The notes beneath the pieces were generated by a model, which saw only the letters and a program-made list of their open reading frames with translations, had not been told where the DNA came from and searched no databases. Shown here one piece after another: positions 17,101 to 24,548 of a stretch of DNA of 64,000 nucleotides. The position numbers and the translations under genes were made by a program. How positions within the stretch are numbered: the first letter of the stretch is position 1; each line of letters opens with the position of its first letter. This DNA comes from Putridiphycobacter sp965230195 (GTDB lineage: Bacteria > Bacteroidota > Bacteroidia > Flavobacteriales_D > Crocinitomicaceae): contig OZ245997.1 of assembly GCA_965230195.1 (NCBI GenBank), positions 4,650,001 to 4,714,000 on the forward strand. The letters are read 5' to 3'.

Positions 17101-20100
17101 GTCAAAGTTAGTGTTGCAATACCGGCAAGTATTTCGGAGCTTGAAGGAGAATAAACTGCACTTAAGTCAGTAGATGAAGTACTAAACGTTCCTGCTCCTC
17201 CAGTCCATACTCCACCTGTTGCTACCGAAACCGTACCGGCCAGCGAAGCATCAGAATTATTTTCACAGACATTAATATCCAAACCTGCATCAGCAACAGG
17301 TGCTGGTGTAAAGTTTATAGTTATATTATCTGTTTCAGGGTTACACTGTCCATTTCCGGTTGAGGTTAGGGTTAAAGTAACTGATCCGGAAGCAATCTCC
17401 GTTGCACTTGGCGTATAAACGGCATTTAAAGTATTATTATTTGGTGTAAAAACACCAAGGCCTCCACTCCACTGTCCTCCGGTTGCAATTAATACTGTTC
17501 CATTTAAACTAACATCAGCATTGTTCCCGCACAGTGTTTGATCAGGACCTGCATTTACAGTTGGAGAGTCAGTTATTGATATTGTCATCATATCAGTTGC
17601 AGCCTGACAGGAACCATTTCCTGTTGTAGTTAACGTAAGCGTTGCTGTCCCGGCTGTAATCTCTGATGCAGATGGTGTATATACCGCATTTAAATCGGTT
17701 GTTGCAATTGAGTAAGTTCCACTTCCACCTGACCAAACACCACCAGTTGCGTTCTGAACACTACCCGCCAGATTGACATTTGGATTATTAACGCAAGAAG
17801 TCAGATTAGGACCTGCATTTGATATAGGGTCCTGATTAATTGTAATGATCATATCATCTGTCTCTGCCAAACAATTTCCATTTCCTGTTGTCTCAAGCGT
17901 CAGCGTAACACTTCCGGCAGTAATTTCAGTAGCTGTAGGCGTATAAGTGGTACTTAAACTATTATTCCCCGGGGAAAATGAACCTGAACCACCCAGCCAA
18001 ACACCTCCGCTTGCTATGGTAACAGTTCCTGTTAAAGCAGCGTCAGGGTTATTGGCACAAACATCTATATCTACACCAGCATCAACCGTTGGTGCAGCCG
18101 TAAAAGTAATGTCAACATCATCTGTTACCGGGTTACAATTATCATTACCTGTACTGGTCAGGGTTAATGTAATATTTCCTGAAGCTATTTCAGAAACAGT
18201 TGGTGTATATACAGCATTTAAAGCGGAATTATTAGGGGTAAAAATACCTAAACCTCCAGTCCATATCCCTCCTGTTGCAATTGTCACACTTCCATTCAAA
18301 GTAATATCTGCATTATTAGCACACTTAGTCTGATCAGGTCCTGCATTAACAACTGGTTCTGGTGTATAGGTTAATGTAACATTATCTGACTCTACATTAC
18401 AATCTCCATTCCCGATTGATGACAAAGTAAGTACAACACTCCCGGTTGAAATTTCTCCTGCTGTAGGGGTATAAACTGCATTTAATGCGTTTACATTTGG
18501 TGAAAAAGTCCCTGCACCACCACTCCATTGTCCACCTGTTGCAATGGTCACCGAACCTCCAAGCGTTATATCCGGATTATTGACACAAGCTGACTGGTTA
18601 ACACCGGCATCCACCACTGGTGAATCAGAGAAGGTAATTTCTATCCCGTCAAATTCAGGATTACAAGTCCCATTTCCTGTAGACTCTAAAACCAAGTTAA
18701 CCACACCTGACGATATCTCAGCTGCTGTAGGTGTATACGTTGTTGTGAGTGACGTATTATTGGGTGCAAATGTCCCTGCTCCACCACTCCAGATTCCTCC
18801 TGATGATATAGTCACAGCACCATTTAAATTCACTGCCGGATTATTTTCACATGCAATTTCATCTACGCCGGCATCAACTGTTGGTGCAGGTGTAAAATTA
18901 AGCGTTAACTGATCCTGAACCGGAGTACAATTACCGGTAGAGGTCAAAAAAAGTGTAGTTGAACCTGCAGAAATATCGGCAGGACTTGGAACATAAGTTG
19001 CATTTAAATCGGTTGGGTCAGGTAGGAACTGCCCCGACCCGGAAGTTGACCACACACCTGTAGTCGTTCCACCACTGATCGAGGCAGTTAATTGTGCCGT
19101 ATCATTAGCACAAATCGTTATATCTGGTCCGGGGTCGAGTAAAATCTCTGCCGCGAACTCCGAAAAAAAGCCATACCTGCAACCTGTTGCAGCTCCTCCG
19201 TTTACAATTGCCAATGTAAAAACATCAGATGTATTTGTAATTAAATGCGCCTGATTAACCGGTATTTCTGCAGTATTATATTGTATCTGAGCAGCCATCC
19301 ACGTTCCTGCTGTTCCTGGAACAGCCTGGAATGATGTTCCATTTATGGTTCCTGTGCCCGGGCCAGTCACTGTAAAATTATTTTCGCTTCCGGTCCTGAC
19401 CATAATATTGAGGTAAAAAGGTTCAGATGTAGACCTGATGATACTAATTTGTTCTGAACCGGCACAACCTAATGGTGGTAATACAGCCTGACCTTCTTCA
19501 CAACCAAAACCGGTAACATGGGTCACATAGGCTGGTTTTGAAGTTACAATGTAAACGCTATTATCGGTTGATGTAGCCAGATAATCCATATCGTACCGGT
19601 AAGTTTGTCCTGCAAATAAAGTAGTGGTAGGAGTTGTTGCTCCATCTATATATACTTCAGTATTGTTTTGTGTGGCTAAAATGAATACACTTTCATCTCC
19701 TGTTGCATTTAACTGTCCCTTCACAGCAATGTATTCAGTTCCAACTATCCCAACAGGAACTATTTGATCTCCCAATAAATCATAACATCCACCAGATGGA
19801 TTATGATTAGAGTCGTCCTTAATTGTAATAGCTATATCTTTATCACTGATAACCACTGCACCAGAAGGATGATTACTTGGAATACTATAAATTGGTTCAT
19901 TACTGCCACGGTAAGGATCAAACTCAAGGGTCTGATCAGTATTAGCACAAGAATAAGTTTCTCCTTGTTGTAAAACAACTGTATGTGGTGTTAAAGCCGG
20001 AATACCGTCAACGTCAACAGGAGAATATATAATTACTGTTGTATTATTTTGTGTGGCTACTATATCAAAAGAAGCATAAGCCAGATTAGGCACTGAGTAA

Positions 20101-20564
20101 GTATCGTGATTCCAAAAAGCTTCATGTTTATGTAGTGGAATATAAAACTCCTTTCCAAGTGATGAATTACCCTTCAATGAGAAAATATCTGCATTGTTTG
20201 AGTTACTGACTTCGTAATAAGCGGTAATTGTATCCGTTGCCACAATTCTTAAACCAGTATTCAGAATGGTATTTGTGGGTGCGGTTTCCAAATCTGCAAC
20301 AAAAGCTGTCAAATCTTCCTGGTGGGATACATTTGGTCCCAGAGATAAAACAATGGGAGTAAAAGCCAGGTTAGCCGGCTGATCAATGGTAACAGTTGCA
20401 GCATCATTGAAAGTTGAAATATTCAAATAAATGGGTACACCACCTGGTGAATTATGAGAAAATGTAACCTCTGGTGGAGCAAACCAAAATTCGGTACCTG
20501 ATTGTGCAAACACAATAGAGGTAGAAAAAAAACAAAATAACAACAGCGTCAACTGATTTTTCAT
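14130..20564 (-). CDS. Giant T9SS type B secreted repeat protein (IgGFc-binding-like N domain, 16 repeats, PKD, CHU_C)
   Basis: The protein has 2144 residues. A signal peptide (to about 20) precedes an IgGFc-binding-like region (about 22-475) starting SGTEFWFAPPEV. Sixteen tandem repeats of about 88 residues follow (about 477-1890), each with a core DAGxDxxxCxNxxxxxLxG...GVWSxxGxGxFxPxxxxLxAxYxPSxxEI...TLTLTSTGNGxC. Two PKD domains (WLWEFGDGDSS and HSWDFGDGT) precede the C-terminal CHU_C type B sorting domain with SGFSPNNDGENDMLLVRGGP and VYNNWGNLIFES. It should cross the outer membrane through T9SS and sit on the surface as an adhesin or gliding factor, with the PorP/SprF protein downstream as its dedicated partner. 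Confidence 0.93.
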   Translation of the reverse strand: MKNQLTLLLFCFFSTSIVFAQSGTEFWFAPPEVTFSHNSPGGVPIYLNISTFNDAATVTIDQPANLAFTPIVLSLGPNVSHQEDLTAFVADLETAPTNTILNTGLRIVATDTITAYYEVSNSNNADIFSLKGNSSLGKEFYIPLHKHEAFWNHDTYSVPNLAYASFDIVATQNNTTVIIYSPVDVDGIPALTPHTVVLQQGETYSCANTDQTLEFDPYRGSNEPIYSIPSNHPSGAVVISDKDIAITIKDDSNHNPSGGCYDLLGDQIVPVGIVGTEYIAVKGQLNATGDESVFILATQNNTEVYIDGATTPTTTLFAGQTYRYDMDYLATSTDNSVYIVTSKPAYVTHVTGFGCEEGQAVLPPLGCAGSEQISIIRSTSEPFYLNIMVRTGSENNFTVTGPGTGTINGTSFQAVPGTAGTWMAAQIQYNTAEIPVNQAHLITNTSDVFTLAIVNGGAATGCRYGFFSEFAAEILLDPGPDITICANDTAQLTASISGGTTTGVWSTSGSGQFLPDPTDLNATYVPSPADISAGSTTLFLTSTGNCTPVQDQLTLNFTPAPTVDAGVDEIACENNPAVNLNGAVTISSGGIWSGGAGTFAPNNTSLTTTYTPTAAEISSGVVNLVLESTGNGTCNPEFDGIEITFSDSPVVDAGVNQSACVNNPDITLGGSVTIATGGQWSGGAGTFSPNVNALNAVYTPTAGEISTGSVVLTLSSIGNGDCNVESDNVTLTYTPEPVVNAGPDQTKCANNADITLNGSVTIATGGIWTGGLGIFTPNNSALNAVYTPTVSEIASGNITLTLTSTGNDNCNPVTDDVDITFTAAPTVDAGVDIDVCANNPDAALTGTVTIASGGVWLGGSGSFSPGNNSLSTTYTPTATEITAGSVTLTLETTGNGNCLAETDDMIITINQDPISNAGPNLTSCVNNPNVNLAGSVQNATGGVWSGGSGTYSIATTDLNAVYTPSASEITAGTATLTLTTTGNGSCQAATDMMTISITDSPTVNAGPDQTLCGNNADVSLNGTVLIATGGQWSGGLGVFTPNNNTLNAVYTPSATEIASGSVTLTLTSTGNGQCNPETDNITINFTPAPVADAGLDINVCENNSDASLAGTVSVATGGVWTGGAGTFSTSSTDLSAVYSPSSSEILAGIATLTLTTTGVGNCNTESDDVDIIINAAPTVNAGADQTICVDNLTLILSGSVSGITNTGIWTTSGSGTFVPNNTSLNAAYIASAADSINGSISLTLTSTNNMSCLAVDDVMNISILPAGFADAGSDQTVCANNSNITLNGGISGGAVTGVWSTTGTGVFTPNDSTLNASYIPSAFDIANGTVDLILTANSCNAGSDNMTVTITPAPVVDAGADITVCATDLDIPLIGLVNGANTTGVWGTLGTGGFSPSNTSLNATYNASSADSVNQSVTLYLTSTNVGNCIAVTDSINVNIFPTGVANAGADQTLCSNNADALMNGAITGGATAGIWSTSGSGVFVPSNTDLNATYIPSLGDVTLGSVDLILTATNSCNVATDFMSIAFTASPVVDAGPELSICGTNPSIAVNGSVSNAVGGVWTTTGSGTFSPSATNLSMTYNASAADIANGGVFLYLTSTGNGNCNPVYDSTFVAISNGISVDAGVDQQVCSTADFALLQGLVTNGSVSGVWSTLGTGTFSPNDSLLTVEYHFSAADTTVGSVILVLTSTNNGSCVAETDTVELTFGNSVFTNAGTDQIVCADDGLVNLSGFVSGGSITGEWQSLGSGIFNPSDTVLNAIYIPSPTDSINGYVDLVLNSTNNGGCAPGTDTVQIIIEPVPLINVGANKSICANTDSIALSAILTNVTSGVWTSSGSGQFSPSADSANVYYIPSAIDISNGTFMLAYSSTSAVSCANKTDTLTVNIIEPLIVGFENDETCENMPMLFNDTTQVLTGSITDWLWEFGDGDSSQSQNPIHIYDENGIYEVKLTVTSSLGCIDSEFKSIIIKAGPVADFNYTPLSPSIDQEITFTTQSSGATEHSWDFGDGTTVITTPNTTHTYPTAGTYTVEYFVSNSEGCSDTITKIIDVNEDLVYPPAVPSGFSPNNDGENDMLLVRGGPFTEIELKVYNNWGNLIFESEDVEVGWDGTWKNKLMPVGDYIYSVKAVTIDGESYSFTGSVSIIK
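14890..19139 (-). repeat. Sixteen tandem ~264-base coding repeats
   Basis: The repeats encode about 88-90 residues each. Counting from the N-terminus, units 2-8 have the short middle form GGxWxGGxGxF, while units 1, 9-12 and 14-16 have a two-residue-longer form TGxWSTxGxGxF; unit 13 is intermediate. The block arrangement suggests expansion of units 2-8 after divergence from the rest. Each unit has two cysteines. The nucleotide sequence is diverged between units, so this is an old repeat, though units 3-4, 5 and 7 are close. Confidence 0.85.
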
Positions 20565-21054
20565 GGGGCCTGATTTACAATTAAAAAACGATACGCATAT
20601 AAAAGCCTGATTTTAAATTCAAAACAGGGTATGCGCGTTGATCGAAGCTACGCCATTATTTTGAGATCAAAAAAAAAATGCCTCTAAAAAAACTGTTTTT
20701 TCGACCAATACGGCAAACTAACAATCCAAGATTCCAATATTACTGATAAACAAATTTTAGACTGTTACTTTAACGTTTAGACTGAACACAACACCCTTTT
20801 AACAACTTAAAAAACAATCACTTAGACAAAACACTTTAGACAAACCTATTTTTTTTATCGTTAAATATTAGAAAATTCACCTTTTTTCACTCCATAAACC
20901 ACATTAAAAACCTATTAAACAATAAATTAACTAACGGTAAATTCAAAAACGTAAATTAGCTTTTATTCAAGATTTAATATTAAATCCTATATTTTTTAAT
21001 AGTATAATGTTGTTTAATGATAGTATTACTATTATATTTGTTATCAACGTTATT
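20565..21054. other. Long AT-rich divergent intergenic region with repeated TTTAGAC heptamers
   Basis: No gene is supported in this 490-base stretch between the giant secreted protein gene (minus) and the TetR gene (plus). It holds four copies of TTAGAC in the same orientation, at 20757-20762, 20777-20782, 20822-20827 and 20836-20841, three of them preceded by T. Each pair is spaced by 14 or 20 bases. It also has long A and T runs. It probably contains the promoters of both genes and regulator sites. Confidence 0.45.
21033..21040 (+). promoter_or_regulatory. Predicted -7 promoter box of the TetR/SulP operon
   Basis: The sequence TATATTTG matches TAnnTTTG, and a TTG at 21010-21012 lies 20 bases upstream as a possible -33 element. 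The box lies inside the longest possible reading frame of the TetR gene (open from 21007) and 14 bases before the ATG at 21055, which argues for the later start. Confidence 0.55.
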
Positions 21055-21723
21055 ATGGAGAATCTTCAAATCAATATTAAAATCAGTTCTGATTTTTACA
21101 TTAAAGATCCGGATTCATCCGATTTGGGCAGAAAGATCATATCAAAGAGTATTGAGTTAATTGATGACCTGGGTTTTGAGGCTTTCACTTTTAAAAAACT
21201 GGGAGATGCAATCGGTTCTCCGGAAAGTTCAATTTATCGTTACTTCAATAACAAACATAATCTCTTAATTTATTTAATCTGTTGGTACTGGAGTTGGCTG
21301 GAATATAAAATTGTTTTCAGTATGATCAACCTGGACTCCCCCGAGAAAAAGCTTATATCACTGCTTAAAATCTTGACCAAACCTATTGAATTGGATCATA
21401 AATTTGAGCACATTAACGAAAAATTATTAAATCGGATTGTTATTGCTGAATCAACGAAAGTATTTCATACGAAAGCCGTTGATGAGAAAAATGAAAAGGG
21501 CTATTTCAAGGTTTACAAACGATTAGTTCAAAGAATATCTGATATTATCACAGAGGTGAACCCGGAATACCGATACCCTCATATGCTGGTATCCACAGTT
21601 ATAGAAGGCGTTCATCAACAAATATATTTTGCCGAGCATTTACCGGCACTGACAGACAATCCGGAAGAAAAAAACTGTATCTCTTCTTTTTATACTAACC
21701 TTGTAATTAAGGCAATTAAATAA
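21055..21723 (+). CDS. TetR/AcrR-family transcriptional regulator
   Basis: The N-terminal helix-turn-helix reads ISKSIELIDDLGFEAFTFKKLGDAIGSPESSIYRYFNNKHNLLIYLI, typical of TetR proteins, and the C-terminal 150 residues form the variable helical ligand domain. The frame is open from an ATG at 21007, but the first 16 codons are hydrophobic, overlap a promoter box, and do not look like TetR, so I place the start at 21055 (MENLQINIK), giving 222 residues. It starts the cluster with the small acidic protein, SulP and carbonic anhydrase, and probably regulates it. The ligand is unknown. Confidence 0.82.
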   Translation: MENLQINIKISSDFYIKDPDSSDLGRKIISKSIELIDDLGFEAFTFKKLGDAIGSPESSIYRYFNNKHNLLIYLICWYWSWLEYKIVFSMINLDSPEKKLISLLKILTKPIELDHKFEHINEKLLNRIVIAESTKVFHTKAVDEKNEKGYFKVYKRLVQRISDIITEVNPEYRYPHMLVSTVIEGVHQQIYFAEHLPALTDNPEEKNCISSFYTNLVIKAIK

Positions 21724-21724
21724 T

Positions 21725-22081
21725 TTGACGGCAACAAAAACATATCGTGAAATTACTATTAACTCTGTTAGAACATTCCTGATAATTCTGCTTACATTCG
21801 TTTATGTTCAGCAGCCCCTTAGCTTTTATATTTATCAAACGTCTTCTTTTCAAACTGAGTTTCATGAATTTGAAGGAGAGGAAGATTTTGGTGAGGAAGA
21901 AACAGAAGATTTTACGCATAAATTAAATTATACTGAAACATTCTTCAAGCGGAAAACGAACCTTCTTTCGGAAATGATACCTGATGGTATTAATACCAGA
22001 GATAAAATCAACGCTTATAAAGAATTTCAATCAGAGATACCAGTGCCTCCACCACAATCTTTGTGGTATCATTTGGTTTAA
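21725..22081 (+). CDS. Small acidic single-pass membrane protein, function unknown
   Basis: The frame gives 118 residues with a TTG start at 21725, one base after the TetR stop codon; no in-frame ATG exists upstream of the hydrophobic segment, so TTG is the only plausible start. Residues about 16-35 (FLIILLTFVYVQQPLSFYIY) form a membrane segment or signal. A strongly acidic stretch follows, FEGEEDFGEEETEDF, and the C-terminus is rich in proline (EIPVPPPQSLW). I recognise no family. Its place between a regulator and the SulP transporter suggests an accessory role, but this is inference. Confidence 0.6.
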   Translation: MTATKTYREITINSVRTFLIILLTFVYVQQPLSFYIYQTSSFQTEFHEFEGEEDFGEEETEDFTHKLNYTETFFKRKTNLLSEMIPDGINTRDKINAYKEFQSEIPVPPPQSLWYHLV

Positions 22082-22180
22082 TATAGAGTCGGTTTCATAA
22101 ACCTGGATCATCCGACTTTATCTGATTGGTACATTTTAATCAAGTCCGGGAAGTTTAATTAAAAAAATTAATTTTTAAAA

Positions 22181-23833
22181 ATGAGTAACGATAGTACACA
22201 TCTTTTCAAAAACTTAGGAAAAGATATCCCAGCCGGGTTAGTGGTCTTTTTAGTGGCCTTACCGCTTTGTTTGGGAATTGCCCTCGCATCAGGGGCACCA
22301 TTATTTTCAGGTATAATTGCCGGCGTTGTAGGAGGTCTTGTAGTAGGGGCAATTAGTGGATCTCCACTTGGAGTTTCCGGGCCTGCAGCCGGATTAGCCG
22401 TGATTGTTGCAGAAGCCATCAGAGAACTTGGAACAATTGACGGGAATTTTGATATGATGGTTGGATTCCGGGCCTTTATGGTAGCTGGAATCATTGCCGG
22501 AATCATTCAAATTGTTTTAGGCTTGGTAAAAGCAGGAATTATAGGTTATTACTTTCCGTCTTCGGTCATTAAAGGAATGCTTGCCGGGATTGGAGTTACC
22601 CTGATTCTGAAGCAAATCCCTCACGCTATGGGTTGGGATAAAAACCCTGAAGGTGATTGGGCATTTTACCAGTCTGACGGACACACCACTTTTTCAGAAA
22701 TATGGTATGCCTTTGAAAACCCAACCATTGGGGCTATTATAATAACGGTAATTTCATTGTTCATATTGATTTTGTTTCAGCAAAAGTTCATGAAACAAAA
22801 CAAGATATTAAGCTTGATTCCCGGACCACTTGTAGCGGTAATAGCAGGAATTGTTATCAATGAAATATTTAAAGGGTCTTTTCCTGATCTTGCTTTAGTA
22901 AATGAAGCAGAAGTTATTGGCGAGCAAACCCGAACCAACAATCACATGGTTATGATTAAAGCTGCCGATTCAAGTCAACCGTATTACGGTTTATTTACTT
23001 TCCCGGATTGGAGTATTCTTTCCAACCCAAGAATTTATGTGATAGGATTTATTATGGCCATTGTAGCCAGTTTAGAGACCTTATTATGTGTAGAAGCTAC
23101 AGATAAACTTGATCCTCAAAAAAGGGTAACACCGACAAACAGAGAGCTATTAGCTCAGGGTACTGGTAATGTTGTATCATCTTTAATCGGAGGATTACCG
23201 GTGACTCAGGTAATTGTAAGAAGTTCTGCCAATATCAATTCTGGTGGTAAAACCAAAATGTCATCAATTATTCATGGTATTTTCCTTGCTTCATTTGTAT
23301 TGTTAATGCCGTGGTTGTTAAATATGATTCCTTTATCCTGTCTGGCAGCTGTTTTACTTGTTGTAGGTTATAAACTGGCCAACGTAAACTTGTTTAAAAG
23401 TATGTATAAAGCAGGTTGGGGACAATTTGTACCATTTGTTGTAACCATTGCCATTATTGTTGGTAAAGATTTACTTTGGGGAATCAGTATTGGATTAGCG
23501 GTTGCTATCTTCTTTATTCTTAGAAATAACTTTAAAGTTCCTTACCATATTTTCCTTAATAATAATGAAGGTAAGCAAGATTACAACATTGTTTTATCAG
23601 AAGATGTGACATTTTTAAATAAAGCATCAGTATTAAAAACGCTGGACGAAATTGCTGACAACAGTACAGTAACAATTGATGCCTCTAAAACAAAGTTCAT
23701 TCACTATGATGTTAAGGAAATTATCGAAGATTTCTTAATTAATGCTAAATCCAGAAACATCAAAGTAAACCTCATTGATTTAGACGCAGAACGCGAAGGT
23801 TCCCCGATACAACATTTTTCTATTAATAAATAA
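22181..23833 (+). CDS. SulP-family anion transporter with STAS domain
   Basis: The protein has 550 residues. The membrane domain shows the SulP sequence DIPAGLVVFLVALPLCLGIALASGAPLFSGIIAGVVGG near the N-terminus and GSPLGVSGPAAGLAV, followed by about ten further segments. The C-terminal 100 residues (IVLSEDVTFLNKASVLKTLDEI...VTIDASKTKFIHYDV) are a STAS domain. Members of this family transport bicarbonate, sulphate or other anions. The carbonic anhydrase gene starts 11 bases downstream, which makes bicarbonate the most likely substrate, as in the SulP-carbonic anhydrase fusions and pairs of many bacteria. The substrate is not proven by the sequence. Confidence 0.9.
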   Translation: MSNDSTHLFKNLGKDIPAGLVVFLVALPLCLGIALASGAPLFSGIIAGVVGGLVVGAISGSPLGVSGPAAGLAVIVAEAIRELGTIDGNFDMMVGFRAFMVAGIIAGIIQIVLGLVKAGIIGYYFPSSVIKGMLAGIGVTLILKQIPHAMGWDKNPEGDWAFYQSDGHTTFSEIWYAFENPTIGAIIITVISLFILILFQQKFMKQNKILSLIPGPLVAVIAGIVINEIFKGSFPDLALVNEAEVIGEQTRTNNHMVMIKAADSSQPYYGLFTFPDWSILSNPRIYVIGFIMAIVASLETLLCVEATDKLDPQKRVTPTNRELLAQGTGNVVSSLIGGLPVTQVIVRSSANINSGGKTKMSSIIHGIFLASFVLLMPWLLNMIPLSCLAAVLLVVGYKLANVNLFKSMYKAGWGQFVPFVVTIAIIVGKDLLWGISIGLAVAIFFILRNNFKVPYHIFLNNNEGKQDYNIVLSEDVTFLNKASVLKTLDEIADNSTVTIDASKTKFIHYDVKEIIEDFLINAKSRNIKVNLIDLDAEREGSPIQHFSINK

Positions 23834-23844
23834 TTAAAAACATT

Positions 23845-24456
23845 ATGTATACTCAAACAAAAGAAACTCAAAGTAAACATACCCCGGACTCAGTACTTCA
23901 AAGATTGACTGAAGGGAACAAGCGGTTTGTTGAAAACCAAAAAACCAATAGAAACCTGATTGAGCAGGTTTCTGAAACCGGAGATGGTCAATTCCCATTG
24001 GCTGTTGTACTTGGTTGTATTGATTCCAGAGTTCCTGCAGAACTTGTATTTGATCAGGGAATTGGAGATATTTTTAATGTAAGAGTTGCCGGAAATATCG
24101 TTAACGAAGATATTTTGGGTTCAATTGAATACGGATGTAAAGTAGCAGGCTCTAAATTAGTGGTAGTTCTGGGACACACTAAATGTGGTGCAGTTACTTC
24201 AGCCTGTAAAGGCGTTGAACTAGGTAATATCACTCCTTTATTATCGAAAATTCAACCTGCAGTCAGTGCCATTTCAAATGGTAATGCAGAATTTGATCAG
24301 AAAGCTATTGAAGCTGTTTCTGAAGAAAATGTCAGACAATCAATTGCCAGAATAAAAGCTGAAAGTCCAATTTTAAAAGAAATGGATGAAAACAACGAAA
24401 TTAAAATCGTTGGTGCAATCTATAATGTTGGTACCGGTGCTGTTGAATTGATATAA
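23845..24456 (+). CDS. Beta-class carbonic anhydrase
   Basis: The enzyme interconverts CO2 and bicarbonate. The protein has 203 residues with the zinc ligands of the beta class: C58 and D60 in GCIDSRVP (with R62) and H111 and C114 in LGHTKCGAVTSA. No signal peptide is present, so it acts in the cytoplasm. It is the partner of the SulP transporter directly upstream. A strong bidirectional terminator follows at 24477-24508. A second, different beta carbonic anhydrase lies at 28771-29340. Confidence 0.95.
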   Translation: MYTQTKETQSKHTPDSVLQRLTEGNKRFVENQKTNRNLIEQVSETGDGQFPLAVVLGCIDSRVPAELVFDQGIGDIFNVRVAGNIVNEDILGSIEYGCKVAGSKLVVVLGHTKCGAVTSACKGVELGNITPLLSKIQPAVSAISNGNAEFDQKAIEAVSEENVRQSIARIKAESPILKEMDENNEIKIVGAIYNVGTGAVELI

Positions 24457-24476
24457 TTTAAAACGCAAAAAATAGC

Positions 24477-24508
24477 AAGGCCATCAATTTAAATTGATGG
24501 CCTTTTTT
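24477..24508. terminator. Bidirectional intrinsic terminator
   Basis: A perfect inverted repeat (AAGGCCATCAATTT and its complement) is followed by six T residues on the plus strand and preceded by A-rich sequence on the other. It lies between the convergent carbonic anhydrase and MutS2-like genes and can serve both. Confidence 0.85.
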
Positions 24509-24548
24509 ATGCTTAAATCCTTCCGGAAAAATAATGTAAAACTTCAGG

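Noticed and set aside
15871..18912. Plus-strand open frames within the giant secreted protein gene
   Set aside because: They are antisense shadows generated by the repetitive composition of the 16-repeat gene; they have no start context and no protein-like composition.
14890..19139. The tandem array as a minisatellite or assembly artefact
   Set aside because: The units differ enough in sequence and keep one open reading frame throughout, so the array is a real coding repeat region.
22086..22116. Inverted repeat AGTCGG...CCGACT between the small acidic protein and SulP
   Set aside because: The six-base stem with a long loop and a weak T run is not convincing as terminator or riboswitch.
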